A stretch of 62,399 nucleotides of DNA from Methanobrevibacter sp. UBA412 (GCA_002495685.1 DAGJ01000024.1:88610-151008), one strand, 5' to 3'; counted from the first letter of the stretch, positions 37,588-46,490 are shown. Notes: generated by a model not told the origin, from the letters alone. A program made the numbers and translations.

Positions 37588-38688
37588 ATGAAAGCGTTAT
37601 TAGTTATTACTGGGAGAGGTTTAGGGGGAGATGCTAGAGTAGGTTTAAATGTTGTTAAATCCCTAGAAAAAGAGGGAGTTAAATGTGAAATAGCTTTAGA
37701 TCATAATGCTCCTGGATTATTATATGAAAAAAATGGTTATTCTTGGCATAAAGTATCTATTCCTCAAGCTGGGGGGCATGCAGCTAGTAAAATATCCACT
37801 ATTAAAGCAGGGGGTAAAACATTAAAAGCTGCACGAGAAACAAAGAAATTGATTCAACATATTAAACCTGATGTTGTTGTTGGTATTATTGGTGGTGGGG
37901 CTGTTATAGGTTGTATTGCAGCTAAATTAGCTAAAGTTCCTGCTGTGGCATTAATTGATACTCCTTTAGATTCTAAAGTTTGTTCAAGATTAAATCATTG
38001 TATTGTTTTGCCGGAAAATCAATTATTTAAATCAAAAAATCTTCCACCTAACTTAGAAAAATCATTTTTCCCATTAACTCCGGGTATAACCAAAGGAGAT
38101 AAATCTAATGGTTTAAAAAATATTACTCAACATATTTTAGAACTTAAAGATAATAATCCTGGAAAGTCTATTGCGGAATTTGATGCAGATAAAACTACTT
38201 TACTCTTTTCATCTGGTTCTTCATTATTTGAAATGTCTGTTAAAGCATTAAAAAATTTTACAGATGTTGTTAATGATGAATATAATATTTTGCTTGTTGG
38301 TGATCCATTGAAAAAAGAATATTTGGATATGGTTGATGAGTCTAAGGTAATTAATTTAGGGTATATTGATTGGATTAAGGATTGTTATGCCATAACTGAT
38401 TTGGCGGTTCTTACAGATGATGGGAACATGATTCAAGAATCTATGGCTTGTGAATTGCCTTGTATGGCATTAACAAAAGTAAAATATGGTCGTTATCACA
38501 ATATGGCTGCAATTTTCCCGGGTGCAGTTGTTGAATCTGATATTATTGATTTAAATGATAAAATTTTTGATACTTTAAATAATTTAAATAGTATACAGGC
38601 TAAAACTACTGAATATAGTCAAGAAGTTTTATCTGCCGGTAAAAAAATAGCAGATATTATTATATCTGAATCCAAAAAAAATAAATAA
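37588..38688 (+). CDS. MurG-like (GT28) glycosyltransferase
   Basis: A 366-residue GT-B-fold glycosyltransferase. The N-terminal half has TGRGLGGDARVGLNVVKSL (loop of the acceptor domain) and VVGIIGGGAVIGCIAAKLAKVPAVALI, like the glycine-rich loops of MurG. The C-terminal half has the nucleotide-sugar-binding pattern ITDLAVLTDDGNMIQESMACELPCMALT. It has no transmembrane helix. Directly after the MraY-like gene, it is the natural candidate for the second sugar transfer onto the lipid-linked pseudomurein precursor. This is inference from pairing and fold. GTTTGTAATT precedes the ATG. Confidence 0.72.
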   Translation: MKALLVITGRGLGGDARVGLNVVKSLEKEGVKCEIALDHNAPGLLYEKNGYSWHKVSIPQAGGHAASKISTIKAGGKTLKAARETKKLIQHIKPDVVVGIIGGGAVIGCIAAKLAKVPAVALIDTPLDSKVCSRLNHCIVLPENQLFKSKNLPPNLEKSFFPLTPGITKGDKSNGLKNITQHILELKDNNPGKSIAEFDADKTTLLFSSGSSLFEMSVKALKNFTDVVNDEYNILLVGDPLKKEYLDMVDESKVINLGYIDWIKDCYAITDLAVLTDDGNMIQESMACELPCMALTKVKYGRYHNMAAIFPGAVVESDIIDLNDKIFDTLNNLNSIQAKTTEYSQEVLSAGKKIADIIISESKKNK

Positions 38689-38708
38689 AAATTTATTTTT
38701 TTATATTT

Positions 38709-40019
38709 TTACATAAACTTCATGATTTTATAGTACATATCTGTTGATGGGTGTAATTCTAAAAAATCATTAAAATCTTCTTTTGTAATGCCTAAATTCA
38801 TTAGGAATGCCATATATGCAGTATCATCTACACTAGAAGGAGATATTGCACTTATATTTTCGATTTTTCCTGTTTTATTATTTAGATCTACACTTGTTAA
38901 ACCTGTTTCTGAACTCAATGCTTTCCAAAATGCTCCAGGACCAGCACCTCCAGGTATAGTTATGTTTGTAATTTCTTCTTTTAATTTTTCAGTATCTTTC
39001 TTATTTTGTATGAAACTAACATCCATATCTAAACTTATTGATTCTGGGGTGTTATTATAATATATTTCATTTGAATATCCTGCCATATTCCTTGCTGCTG
39101 TTATTCCTTCTCTTCGTGCAACTGGTGTTAGTTGGATTCCTCCAATTACATCCCCTGCAGCATAAATATTGGGGTGAGAAGTTTTCATCATTTTATCTAC
39201 TTTAATAGTTTTATCATTATTTAACTTTATAATATCTTTAAATTTGTCTGTATTTGGTGTTCTTCCAGTTGCTATTAATGTTTTTCCACTGTAATTTCCA
39301 GATGTTGTAATGATTTCATCTTTTTTAATTTCTTTAATGGTTGTGTTTTCGTGAATGTTAATTTTTTTCAATAATTTTTGTACTGTGTAATTTTGGATTT
39401 TAGGTTCTAAATTTTTCAATACAGTGCTTCTTGCGAAAATATTAACTTCACTTCCATAAGAAGAAAATATATTTGCTAATTCGCATGCAATTATTCCTCC
39501 ACCTATGATGTTTAATTTCTTTGGAATTTCTTTTAATTTAAGCACATCACTACTAGTTAAAGCATATTTTGCTCCAGAAATATTTGGAATAAATGGTCTT
39601 GCTCCTGTAGCAATCAAAACATTATCAGGATGATATATATTTCCATTAACTTTAACATTTATTTCATCATTTTCATCGATACTTAATTCTGCTTTTCCAT
39701 AAATAATTTGATTCCCTACATTTTTATTATCACTTTCATTAATTTTTCGAAGAATTACTTGTGTTTCTTTAATTTTTTCTACCATTTTTTCATAAGAAAA
39801 ATCTGTATTAGTTTTTATAAATCCTAAATCTTCATATCGTTTGCTTTCGTTTAAAAATTTTGCTACATCATTTAAAGCACATATAACCATGCAACCTTCA
39901 TTTAAACATGTTCCCGCAATATACTTTTGTTCTATAAGTAATACTTCTTTTCCTAATCTTCCAAGTTCTAATGCAGCTAATCTTCCTGCAGGTCCTGCTC
40001 CAATAACTATATTTTCCAT
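38709..40019 (-). CDS. Pyridine-nucleotide disulfide oxidoreductase (dihydrolipoamide dehydrogenase-like)
   Basis: A 436-residue FAD/NAD(P) enzyme. FAD site IGAGPAGRLAALELG; redox-active pair in GTCLNEGC (C38/C43); second nucleotide site NIIGGGIIACELANIFSSYG; FAD block YAAGDVIGGIQLTPVARREG. The C-terminal dimer domain ends HPSTDMYYKIMKFM, where the HPTxxE of dihydrolipoamide dehydrogenases is HPSTDM. The conserved active-site loop reads CLNEGCMVICA rather than CxxxxCxPSK. ATG at 40019 is preferred over GTG at 40028, whose GTGA serves as the ribosome-binding site. Physiological substrate unknown; a thiol/disulfide in an anaerobe is likely. Confidence 0.83.
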   Translation of the reverse strand: MENIVIGAGPAGRLAALELGRLGKEVLLIEQKYIAGTCLNEGCMVICALNDVAKFLNESKRYEDLGFIKTNTDFSYEKMVEKIKETQVILRKINESDNKNVGNQIIYGKAELSIDENDEINVKVNGNIYHPDNVLIATGARPFIPNISGAKYALTSSDVLKLKEIPKKLNIIGGGIIACELANIFSSYGSEVNIFARSTVLKNLEPKIQNYTVQKLLKKINIHENTTIKEIKKDEIITTSGNYSGKTLIATGRTPNTDKFKDIIKLNNDKTIKVDKMMKTSHPNIYAAGDVIGGIQLTPVARREGITAARNMAGYSNEIYYNNTPESISLDMDVSFIQNKKDTEKLKEEITNITIPGGAGPGAFWKALSSETGLTSVDLNNKTGKIENISAISPSSVDDTAYMAFLMNLGITKEDFNDFLELHPSTDMYYKIMKFM

Positions 40020-40288
40020 TTTTGTCACATTGTTTGTTTTTATAAATGCATTTTTTTTGTTTTTGTTTTAACAAATCATTAATATCTTTAATTTATACTA
40101 TAGTAATGTTATATATTAATTAAATAGATTATAACTTTTCAATGATTTTTTATTTTAAAAGAATTAATTAAAATTATTATTAAATTTTTTGCATTTGTTA
40201 TTATCTTAATTAATTTTATAAATATGTATGTTTATAAGATATATGTATAAAACAATTATTATAATTAATTTGTGGGAGATAGATATTT

Positions 40289-40549
40289 ATGTGTATAGCC
40301 GCACCAGCTAAGGTTGTAGAATTGAATAAAGATGATAAAATAGCTTTTGTTGAATTTGGTGGAGTTAAACAGAAAGCTCGTATAGATTTAATGCCAGACA
40401 TACAGTTAGATGATTATGTTTTAGTTCATGCAGGTTATGCTATTGAAAAATTGTCTGAACAAGCTGCAAAAGAATCTTTAGAAGCATGGGATGAACTTTT
40501 AGATGTTCTTGATGAAGAAGACAGAGAACGTGCTGAGTCAATGGATTAA
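40289..40549 (+). CDS. hypC: Hydrogenase maturation chaperone HypC
   Basis: HypC/HupF carries the Fe(CN)2CO unit from HypD to the precursor of [NiFe]-hydrogenase large subunits. The 86-residue protein starts MCIAAPAKVVEL, with the essential Cys2 after the initiator and the usual Ala-Pro; VEFGGVKQKARIDLMPDIQLDDYVLVHAGYAIEKLS matches the OB-fold core. The C-terminal acidic tail is species-variable. GGGAGATAG precedes the ATG. The methanogen needs it for its frh/mvh/eha-type hydrogenases, none of which is in this window. Confidence 0.97.
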   Translation: MCIAAPAKVVELNKDDKIAFVEFGGVKQKARIDLMPDIQLDDYVLVHAGYAIEKLSEQAAKESLEAWDELLDVLDEEDRERAESMD

Positions 40550-40921
40550 TTAAATTATAAATTTATATAAAATCTTATTTAAAAAATATAAATATATTTC
40601 AATATAAATTTTTTATACCTAATTTTTCATTATTTATTTTTTAATTAAAAAAATAACCACCATTCTTTTTTATTTTATAATCATTTACTTTTAATTAATC
40701 TATTTTTTATTTAATTTAAAAAATCATTTTTTCATTTTACCTATTTAATAACCTAGTTAAAAATTTTTTAGTATTTTATGTGATATCTATAAATTTTAAA
40801 AAGAAAAAAATATTCAAAAAGGTTATATTAAAGTTATAAAAACATATAATAATTTAAAGAATGAATTTTTTTTAAATGTTAATATTATTTTTATAATGTT
40901 ATAAAATTTGGAGGAATTATC
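40550..40921. other. Gene-free AT-rich gap after hypC
   Basis: No reading frame with a start and ribosome-binding site was seen. The last 12 bases (from 40910) hold GGAGG, the ribosome-binding site for the FUSC gene. Runs of T and A make TATA calls unreliable. Nothing else stands out. Confidence 0.4.
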
Positions 40922-42856
40922 ATAGATTTAAAATTTATAGCAAGTAAAACTTTATTTTTCATTATTTTAATTGGTTTTATGGGATTATTTGTAGCTATTT
41001 TTGGTTCAGATAATACTATGGTTGGGGTAATGATTCTAGTTACATTACTTATGATGCTTGGACAAGATTTAAGTCAAAAACCAGTCTCTAGTCTAATTGG
41101 AATGATCCTATTAAATATTAGTATTGTTGTAGTTTGTTATTTAACTACTGCCTCATCAGTACTAGGAATTTTTCTTATTTTTGGTTTAATTTTTTTAATA
41201 ATATATCTAATGATGCATGATTTAAAAAGTCCGTTATACTTTCCATTTATATTAGGATATATGTTAATTATGTCTACACCAGTGCCATTAAGTGCTTTGC
41301 CTTTAAGAATTTTATCTGTTGTTGTTGGATCCATAGTTATTATTGGAATAAACATTTTGTTAAATAAAAATAAATTAAAAACACAAACACATAAAGGGAT
41401 TAATGGACTTTTGGCTGAAATAAAAAATTGCATTGCTGAAAAAATTAAAGGAAAAGAAGTTTCTGAAGATGTATTAATTAGTAATATTAAAATTATCAAA
41501 TCTGCTATTTATGATAGATTAGAAGAAAATTATTATACTTCTCCTAAAAATAGATCAATAATGAATCTTACAATAGCTATAGAACAAATTGGTTTGGCAG
41601 TTTGTAGAAATAATTATGATTATAATAATTTAAAAGATTTAGATAAGTTAATAGATGATTTAATAGAACATGAAACATATCATCAAGAGACAAATGAAAA
41701 TACTAAATTAAATTCTGTTCTTGAAGAGATAAATAAATTTATTAGTTCTCATCAATCAATTGGTTATGGGATTTTATCTAATCTTAAAATTATTCATTAT
41801 GAATTAAATTATTTATCTGAAGAACCTAATGAAGAAATAGTTCGTGAATCTAAAATTCCTCGGGAATTTAGAATAAAAACTATTTTTAAAGAAAACTTCA
41901 ATAAGGATTCTGTTAAATTTACTTTTGCATTTAGATTAGCTGTTATTGTAGCATTTTGGGAATTTATTGGTATTTATTTTAATATACCTGATGCAAGATG
42001 GTTAGCATGTACTTCTCTTGCAATAATATTGCCTTATAAAGAGAATGTTATTTCTAAATCTAAATATAGGATTATTGGAACTACAATAGGTTTAATAATA
42101 TTCTCTATACTAGCTTTAGCATTCCTTGGAAACTTTAATTTATTTAATTATGCATTAGGAACTCATTTAAACACAGCTAATACTACAGTTATTTTAATAA
42201 TGATTATAAGTTATGTTTATACATTGGTAAAGCCTGAAAGGTATGATATTGACACAATATTTATTACTTTACAAGCAGTATTTTATTCATTTTCAATGTA
42301 TCCTGCTAACATGTCCATGATTTTAAGGTTCCTTTTTGTAGGGTTAGGAATTGTAGTGGCAGTACCTGCAAATTTTATTATTATGCCTTATACATTGATA
42401 AAAGAAGATTTAAATATTTGTAAAAAGCAGATGAAATTAAATATGGAGCAAATTAATAATTTAAAGGAAGCATTATCTGGGGATGTTGATGATGTTAAAA
42501 ATGCTGTTATTATACTTAAAACTAGTTTAATTTCTGATAAAATTGAAGTTAATAATCAACAAGATGAAAATGAAGATATTGATACTATTTTGAAAAACCA
42601 AAATGAAATAACTGCACAATGTACATTACTTAGAAATACATTACGGGTAGATAATCTTTCAAATAATGTTAAAATATTGGCTATAGATTTACTTGATGAT
42701 TTTAATAAAAATAATTGGGATATTGAAAAAGTAGATCATTTAGTTAAAGATTTTAATAAAAATGAAAGAATCTATTTAGAAATAGTCCAAAACATGTTAA
42801 ATATTTGTGATGAAACAAGATTAATGTTAACTAATTTATCAAAAGATATTAGTTAA
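40922..42856 (+). CDS. FUSC-family membrane protein with apparent ATA start
   Basis: A 644-residue protein of the FUSC/aromatic-acid-exporter type: two hydrophobic blocks of five to six helices (residues about 12-145 and 340-500), each followed by a soluble helical region. The second block starts VKFTFAFRLAVIVAFWEFIGIYF and has DARWLACTSLAIILPYKENV. The first ATG in frame (40979) has no ribosome-binding site, yet coding sequence (DLKFIASKTLFFIILIGF) continues upstream to GGAGG at 40910-40914. The best-spaced initiation codon is ATA at 40922. Either an ATA start is used or an ATG was mutated. Substrate unknown. Confidence 0.7.
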   Translation: MDLKFIASKTLFFIILIGFMGLFVAIFGSDNTMVGVMILVTLLMMLGQDLSQKPVSSLIGMILLNISIVVVCYLTTASSVLGIFLIFGLIFLIIYLMMHDLKSPLYFPFILGYMLIMSTPVPLSALPLRILSVVVGSIVIIGINILLNKNKLKTQTHKGINGLLAEIKNCIAEKIKGKEVSEDVLISNIKIIKSAIYDRLEENYYTSPKNRSIMNLTIAIEQIGLAVCRNNYDYNNLKDLDKLIDDLIEHETYHQETNENTKLNSVLEEINKFISSHQSIGYGILSNLKIIHYELNYLSEEPNEEIVRESKIPREFRIKTIFKENFNKDSVKFTFAFRLAVIVAFWEFIGIYFNIPDARWLACTSLAIILPYKENVISKSKYRIIGTTIGLIIFSILALAFLGNFNLFNYALGTHLNTANTTVILIMIISYVYTLVKPERYDIDTIFITLQAVFYSFSMYPANMSMILRFLFVGLGIVVAVPANFIIMPYTLIKEDLNICKKQMKLNMEQINNLKEALSGDVDDVKNAVIILKTSLISDKIEVNNQQDENEDIDTILKNQNEITAQCTLLRNTLRVDNLSNNVKILAIDLLDDFNKNNWDIEKVDHLVKDFNKNERIYLEIVQNMLNICDETRLMLTNLSKDIS

Positions 42857-42930
42857 CTTTAAATTTTTATTTTTTAAATTTTTTTGGGAATGACAAATTA
42901 TTTATTTATATTTTTAAAGAGTTTTTAAAG

Positions 42931-43434
42931 TTAATATATTGAAACTCTAATAACTCCCGGGATTTTTAAAAATTCACTTATAAGATCTCCAGGTACAAAA
43001 TCTTCAGTAATTATAGTTAGCACTGGATTATCATCAAGTTCAGTGTCACTTGCATAAGCCTGTCTTATGCTTATATTTTTTGATGAAATTAATGCTGATG
43101 CTGCAGCTAATATTCCTTCATTATCGTCTCCGACTTCTATTTCTATCACACCTAATCCTAAATTTTTAGCTATGTTTTTTAATAATGTTCCTGCAGGTGT
43201 GATATTCTCAAAAATGTTTGATAGTTCCTTATCCTTAATTATAGTTTCAATTGTGGATTTAATTACTCTTCTATCCACTTTTGCTGCTTTTGCTAATGCT
43301 GCATCACTTATTTTTAAGTTATCACAATAGATTTTCTTATTTTTGTCTACTTTAAGTCCTAATTCTATCATTTTTTGAGCGACAGCCATTCTTGCAGGAT
43401 ATTTTTTGAATTTAGTATCTATTTCTTCCCACAT
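42931..43434 (-). CDS. Predicted regulator of amino acid metabolism (HTH plus ACT domain)
   Basis: A 167-residue protein of the COG2150 type. The N-terminal part (about 1-75) has a winged helix-turn-helix (AALAKAAKVDRRVIKSTIETI, preceded by MIELGL). The C-terminal part (about 90-167) is an ACT fold (VIEIEVGDDNEGILAAASALISSKNISIRQAYA). ACT domains bind amino acids, so DNA binding may respond to an amino acid pool. It stands alone, between FUSC and tRNA-Ile, on the minus strand. GGTGATATAAATG gives a clean ribosome-binding site. Confidence 0.8.
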   Translation of the reverse strand: MWEEIDTKFKKYPARMAVAQKMIELGLKVDKNKKIYCDNLKISDAALAKAAKVDRRVIKSTIETIIKDKELSNIFENITPAGTLLKNIAKNLGLGVIEIEVGDDNEGILAAASALISSKNISIRQAYASDTELDDNPVLTIITEDFVPGDLISEFLKIPGVIRVSIY

Positions 43435-43547
43435 TTATATCACCAATTCCTATTTTTAATTATTAATGTTTATTTTTATTACATTAATATACTATTTTGG
43501 TATATATAAAATTATTTGTAAAATTCTTGAAAAAAAATATTGATATT

Positions 43548-43580
43548 TTAAAAAAAGTATTTAAAAAAAGTATTTAAAAA
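43548..43580 (-). terminator. Tandem oligo-T tract after tRNA-Ile
   Basis: On the minus strand three T-runs (TTTTT and two runs of T7) alternate with AAATAC. This matches the archaeal oligo-T termination signal for short stable RNAs. There is no hairpin. Confidence 0.6.
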
Positions 43581-43583
43581 TAG

Positions 43584-43658
43584 TAGGCTAGATGGGATTC
43601 GAACCCATGACCTCACGGTTATCAGCCGTGCGCGCTAACCAAGCTGTGCCACTAGCCT
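43584..43658 (-). tRNA. tRNA-Ile (anticodon GAT)
   Basis: A 75-base cloverleaf on the minus strand. Acceptor AGGCTAG/CTAGCCT; D arm GCAC/GCGC with loop AGCTTGGTTA; anticodon stem CACGG/CCGTG around loop CTGATAA (anticodon GAT, positions 43621-43623 on the plus strand); variable AGGTC; T stem ATGGG/CCCAT with loop TTCGAAT; discriminator A. CCA is not encoded, as the next bases read CTA. One D-stem pair is an A12-C23 mismatch. No intron was seen. A strong promoter lies upstream on the same strand. Confidence 0.97.
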
Positions 43659-43719
43659 ATGTATAATTTAATATAAAAATTGTATTAATATTACAACTAT
43701 TATAATGTAAGATTTTTTT

Positions 43720-43736
43720 AATATATATACTTTTCG
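43720..43736 (-). promoter_or_regulatory. BRE/TATA promoter of tRNA-Ile
   Basis: Minus strand CGAAAAGTATATATATT: BRE CGAAAA and TATA box. Predicted start near 43697, leaving a 5' leader of about 40 bases for RNase P to remove. Confidence 0.6.
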
Positions 43737-43815
43737 TATACATTTAGAAAAAAATAATTTTTTATAGATGAATAAAAAAATTAATTATTCATCTAGAAAC
43801 AAATGTAATGAAATT

Positions 43816-44100
43816 TTAAGCACTGAACATTTCAGTTAATTGATCTGCCATCACATGACCAACAACTGTAACATTACATTTATCAATTTCATCTAAAGCT
43901 TCAGTAGCTTGTTTAACACCTGATGCAATACGAGTTACACTCATACAACTAGGATTAGTAGGTTGAATAGTTAAAGTAGCAATTTTTCCATCAACCTCAA
44001 TATTTCTTAAAATACCCATTTCTAAGATACTTACTCCCATATGAGGATCGCTAACAGTTCTACAAGCTTCTTTAATTTTTTCAATAATTTCTTCGGACAT
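43816..44100 (-). CDS. DUF59/MIP18-family iron-sulfur assembly protein
   Basis: A 94-residue single-domain protein of the DUF59 (PaaD/MIP18) group, which helps place Fe-S clusters on target proteins. Conserved SDPHMGVSILEMGIL (residues 17-31), QPTNPSC (Cys52) and VGHVMADQLTEMF are typical; bacterial SufT and eukaryotic CIA2 use the same fold. AAAGGAGATAAAAT lies before the ATG. It is alone on the minus strand between tRNA-Ile and arcS; SufB/C or ApbC partners are not in the window. Confidence 0.87.
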   Translation of the reverse strand: MSEEIIEKIKEACRTVSDPHMGVSILEMGILRNIEVDGKIATLTIQPTNPSCMSVTRIASGVKQATEALDEIDKCNVTVVGHVMADQLTEMFSA

Positions 44101-44212
44101 ATTTTATCTCCTTTACCTTCTATTAGAATATAAATAGTTATAAAAAAATTTTCATCGTATATAACAATACTAATTCACTATTATTATTTTTTGTATTTAA
44201 ATATATTGTTTA

Positions 44213-45121
44213 TTATTTTTTGCGATGTCTAATTTTAACAGCCATTCCACTATTTGATTTCTCCATTTCAACACCATTTAAAACAGCTTTTCCAACACCA
44301 ACAACTTCATCATCTTTCACAATTACTACTTCATCATTAGGGATTATTTTAGGGTCTGCTTCTTCTACTCCTGGAGAAAATAATGTATTTGTTTGTAAAT
44401 CAAAATTAATTTTTATTACATTTATATTGTTATTTAATAATATTTTTCCACCTTCTAAATTTAAGGTGTAAAGACCATAATCCATGTTGAGTCTTGCAAT
44501 TTGTTTATTCTTAGAAAAAATCTTTTTGTGATATCTACCCTTTGCAATTACATCATCAGGAATAAATTTATCTCCATTTGATCCAAATTGGTATTTACTA
44601 ATAGAACGTAATTCATTTAATGTTCGGTCATGTTTTTTAATTTTTTTATATTTTTTAAGTTCCATTCTTAAATTATAAATTGAATCATGGGATGTTGGTT
44701 TGCCATCTTCACAGGTATAAATACAGTTATCTAAATATTCTTTACAAACTTCTTCGTAACCTCCATGAACATTGGCTATAACATTTTTATCACTTACATA
44801 TTTTTTTAGTAATTCTCCAGTTACTTTTATTTCTTCATTACTCCAATCTCCAGATACGGCGGCATCATAAGATTGTATAGGAAATGTATTCTCCATTTCT
44901 CGAGGACATATTCCAAATGGTGAAGTTACAATTACTTCTTGATATCCTTTAGTTGCTCTTCTAAACATTTGATGTGATTTAGAGTTAGAGTATGGTTTTT
45001 TCATACTACAAGGTAAAACTACAACTACATCCCCTAATGGTTTCATCATTTCCATACGATTTCGCCATCTTATTGCTTCAGGCCGATATAATGATTCTTC
45101 GTTTGAACATATTACTTTCAT
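44213..45121 (-). CDS. arcS: Archaeosine synthase ArcS, short form
   Basis: Makes archaeosine at position 15 of tRNA from preQ0, after TGT has inserted preQ0, supplying an amidine nitrogen. The 302-residue protein has the ArcS-specific PCSxxKPYSxSKSH motif at residues 37-50 (PCSMKKPYSNSKSH) and a C-terminal PUA RNA-binding domain (about residues 220-300, with VEEADPKIIPNDEVVIVKDDEVVGVGKA). The long N-terminal TGT-like domain of the full-size enzymes is missing, so this is the short form seen in some archaea. Its ATG overlaps the end of the upstream HD gene by four bases, suggesting coupling. Confidence 0.85.
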   Translation of the reverse strand: MKVICSNEESLYRPEAIRWRNRMEMMKPLGDVVVVLPCSMKKPYSNSKSHQMFRRATKGYQEVIVTSPFGICPREMENTFPIQSYDAAVSGDWSNEEIKVTGELLKKYVSDKNVIANVHGGYEEVCKEYLDNCIYTCEDGKPTSHDSIYNLRMELKKYKKIKKHDRTLNELRSISKYQFGSNGDKFIPDDVIAKGRYHKKIFSKNKQIARLNMDYGLYTLNLEGGKILLNNNINVIKINFDLQTNTLFSPGVEEADPKIIPNDEVVIVKDDEVVGVGKAVLNGVEMEKSNSGMAVKIRHRKK

Positions 45122-45615
45122 TGTTTCAATCTCTTAGATTTAATTAATTCTTCATGATTTTTATAAAGTTTATTTATGCTAGGATGGTTTTTTCCTAATC
45201 TCTTTTTCCATTTATCTGCAGTAAATTCTACATCTACTTCAGTTGATCCATTTAATAAATTGTCTGCATGAGCTACTATTTTTTCTTCTAAAGTTTTAGG
45301 AATATAATCTTTAGTTGGTATATTCATCTTTTCAGATTCCTTTTTTGAAATTCCAGTACCAATATGCCGTTCTATTATATTTATCACTTCTTGAGAATAA
45401 CCTAATTCTTTAGCAATTTGACCTCCAATATATGCATGATCTATATTATTACTTTTAGATCTGCCAATATCATGGAGTAAAGCACCTTCTCGTATTAATT
45501 TTTTGTCTGCTTCTGGATAAAACTCACTTATTTCTAAAGCTTTTTTATAAACTGCTATTGAATGATTAATAACCCATTCAGGACATCCTACTTTTTTGAG
45601 ATGTTCAATTTCCAT
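45118..45615 (-). CDS. HD-domain phosphohydrolase (TIGR00295 type)
   Basis: A 165-residue HD-domain protein. Metal ligands are H18 (NHSIAVYKKA), H48-D49 in ALLHDIGR, and AHADNL later; HAYIGGQIAKELG and ERHIGTG are typical of small archaeal HD phosphohydrolases. It hydrolyses an unidentified nucleotide or phosphoester. The gene ends inside arcS (4-base overlap), so co-translation with the tRNA-modifying enzyme is likely. A link to tRNA or to preQ0 metabolism is possible but not shown. AAAAAGGTTTTAAT lies before its ATG. Confidence 0.83.
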   Translation of the reverse strand: MEIEHLKKVGCPEWVINHSIAVYKKALEISEFYPEADKKLIREGALLHDIGRSKSNNIDHAYIGGQIAKELGYSQEVINIIERHIGTGISKKESEKMNIPTKDYIPKTLEEKIVAHADNLLNGSTEVDVEFTADKWKKRLGKNHPSINKLYKNHEELIKSKRLKQ

Positions 45616-45766
45616 ATTAAAACCTTTTTCATATTATATTTATGATTAATATTATATATAAAAAATAGAATTTTATTATTAAAAATAATAATTGATATTT
45701 AAATTAATTTATAAAAAAAAGTAATAAAAAATTAGAAGTAATAAAATAGATTAATTTTATAAAATT

Positions 45767-46303
45767 TTATTTTCCAGAGTTAGATAAAGCGACTTTGTAA
45801 GTATCTTTGTACATGTCAATTTTTTCTTTAATTTTTTCTATTTTTGGTCCATTATCTTCGTAGACTATTTCTTCACCACAGTCTGGGCATATAAATCCTT
45901 TTTCTGTAGCATTATCAAAGTCAAATCTAGAATGACCATTTGGGCAAACGAAAAACATACTATTTTCTTCGTTTTGTAATTGTCTTTGTAAATTATTTAT
46001 TAATGAATTTGCTTTATTTTCTATTTGGGCATTTACTTCGTTGCTGTCAAATTTCCATGCATAAGTGAACCATTGGGTTTCAGGGTCTTTGCTTCTTTTA
46101 TAACTAGCTAATTTTGCATCGTAAAGTTTGTATAAAACTTTTCTAACAATATTTAATCGAATTTGAGTTTTTTCAGCTATTTCTTCGTCAGTTTTTACCC
46201 CTTTTATTAAAGCTTGAACAATGGGTAGGTTTTCTTCATCTTCAATAACATCTATAATTAATGATTTGGTTAATGGGTCTTTTAATATTGATTTTTTTGG
46301 CAT
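45767..46303 (-). CDS. tfe: Transcription factor E, alpha subunit
   Basis: General archaeal transcription factor (TFIIE-alpha homologue) that stabilises the open complex with TBP and TFB. The 178-residue protein has an N-terminal winged helix (residues about 1-85, with DEEIAEKTQIRLNIVRKVLYKLYDAKLASYKRSKD) and a C-terminal zinc ribbon (FVCPNGHSRFDF, FICPDCGEEI). The first zinc pair is C-P-N-G-H rather than C-x2-C; the second is C-P-D-C. A coiled stretch ends the protein. GAGGAAAGAATTAA precedes the ATG. The mRNA leader is long (about 160 bases) and structured; see 46350-46423. Confidence 0.93.
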   Translation of the reverse strand: MPKKSILKDPLTKSLIIDVIEDEENLPIVQALIKGVKTDEEIAEKTQIRLNIVRKVLYKLYDAKLASYKRSKDPETQWFTYAWKFDSNEVNAQIENKANSLINNLQRQLQNEENSMFFVCPNGHSRFDFDNATEKGFICPDCGEEIVYEDNGPKIEKIKEKIDMYKDTYKVALSNSGK

Positions 46304-46349
46304 TTAATTCTTTCCTCTTTTTGGCGTGTTTAATTCAATATTTACATTG

Positions 46350-46423
46350 CACTTTCTAATTCTAAGTGTAAGGAGTCAGTAATAAAAATTTTGACAGTTT
46401 TTGAGCTGTTTAGAATTAGAGTG
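46350..46423 (-). promoter_or_regulatory. Long inverted repeat in the tfe leader
   Basis: Arms CACTCTAATTCTAA and TTAGAATTAGAAAGTG (14 pairs with a 2-base bulge, plus-strand arms 46350-46365 and 46410-46423) enclose a 44-base loop. The loop contains a second small hairpin, ACAG-CTCAAAAA-CTGT. It lies between the predicted tfe promoter (46491-46506) and its ATG, so it should form in the mRNA leader. On the plus strand the right arm is followed by seven Ts, so a short plus-strand RNA is an alternative. Confidence 0.5.
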
Positions 46424-46490
46424 TTTTTTTAAAATTGTTAAGTATGGATTAAGTTTTTATAAAATTTTAATATTATCTATATTTTTACTA

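Noticed and set aside
43548..43580. AAAGTATTT tandem units as a CRISPR- or satellite-like array
   Set aside because: Only two short units with no spacers; better read as the oligo-T terminator of tRNA-Ile.
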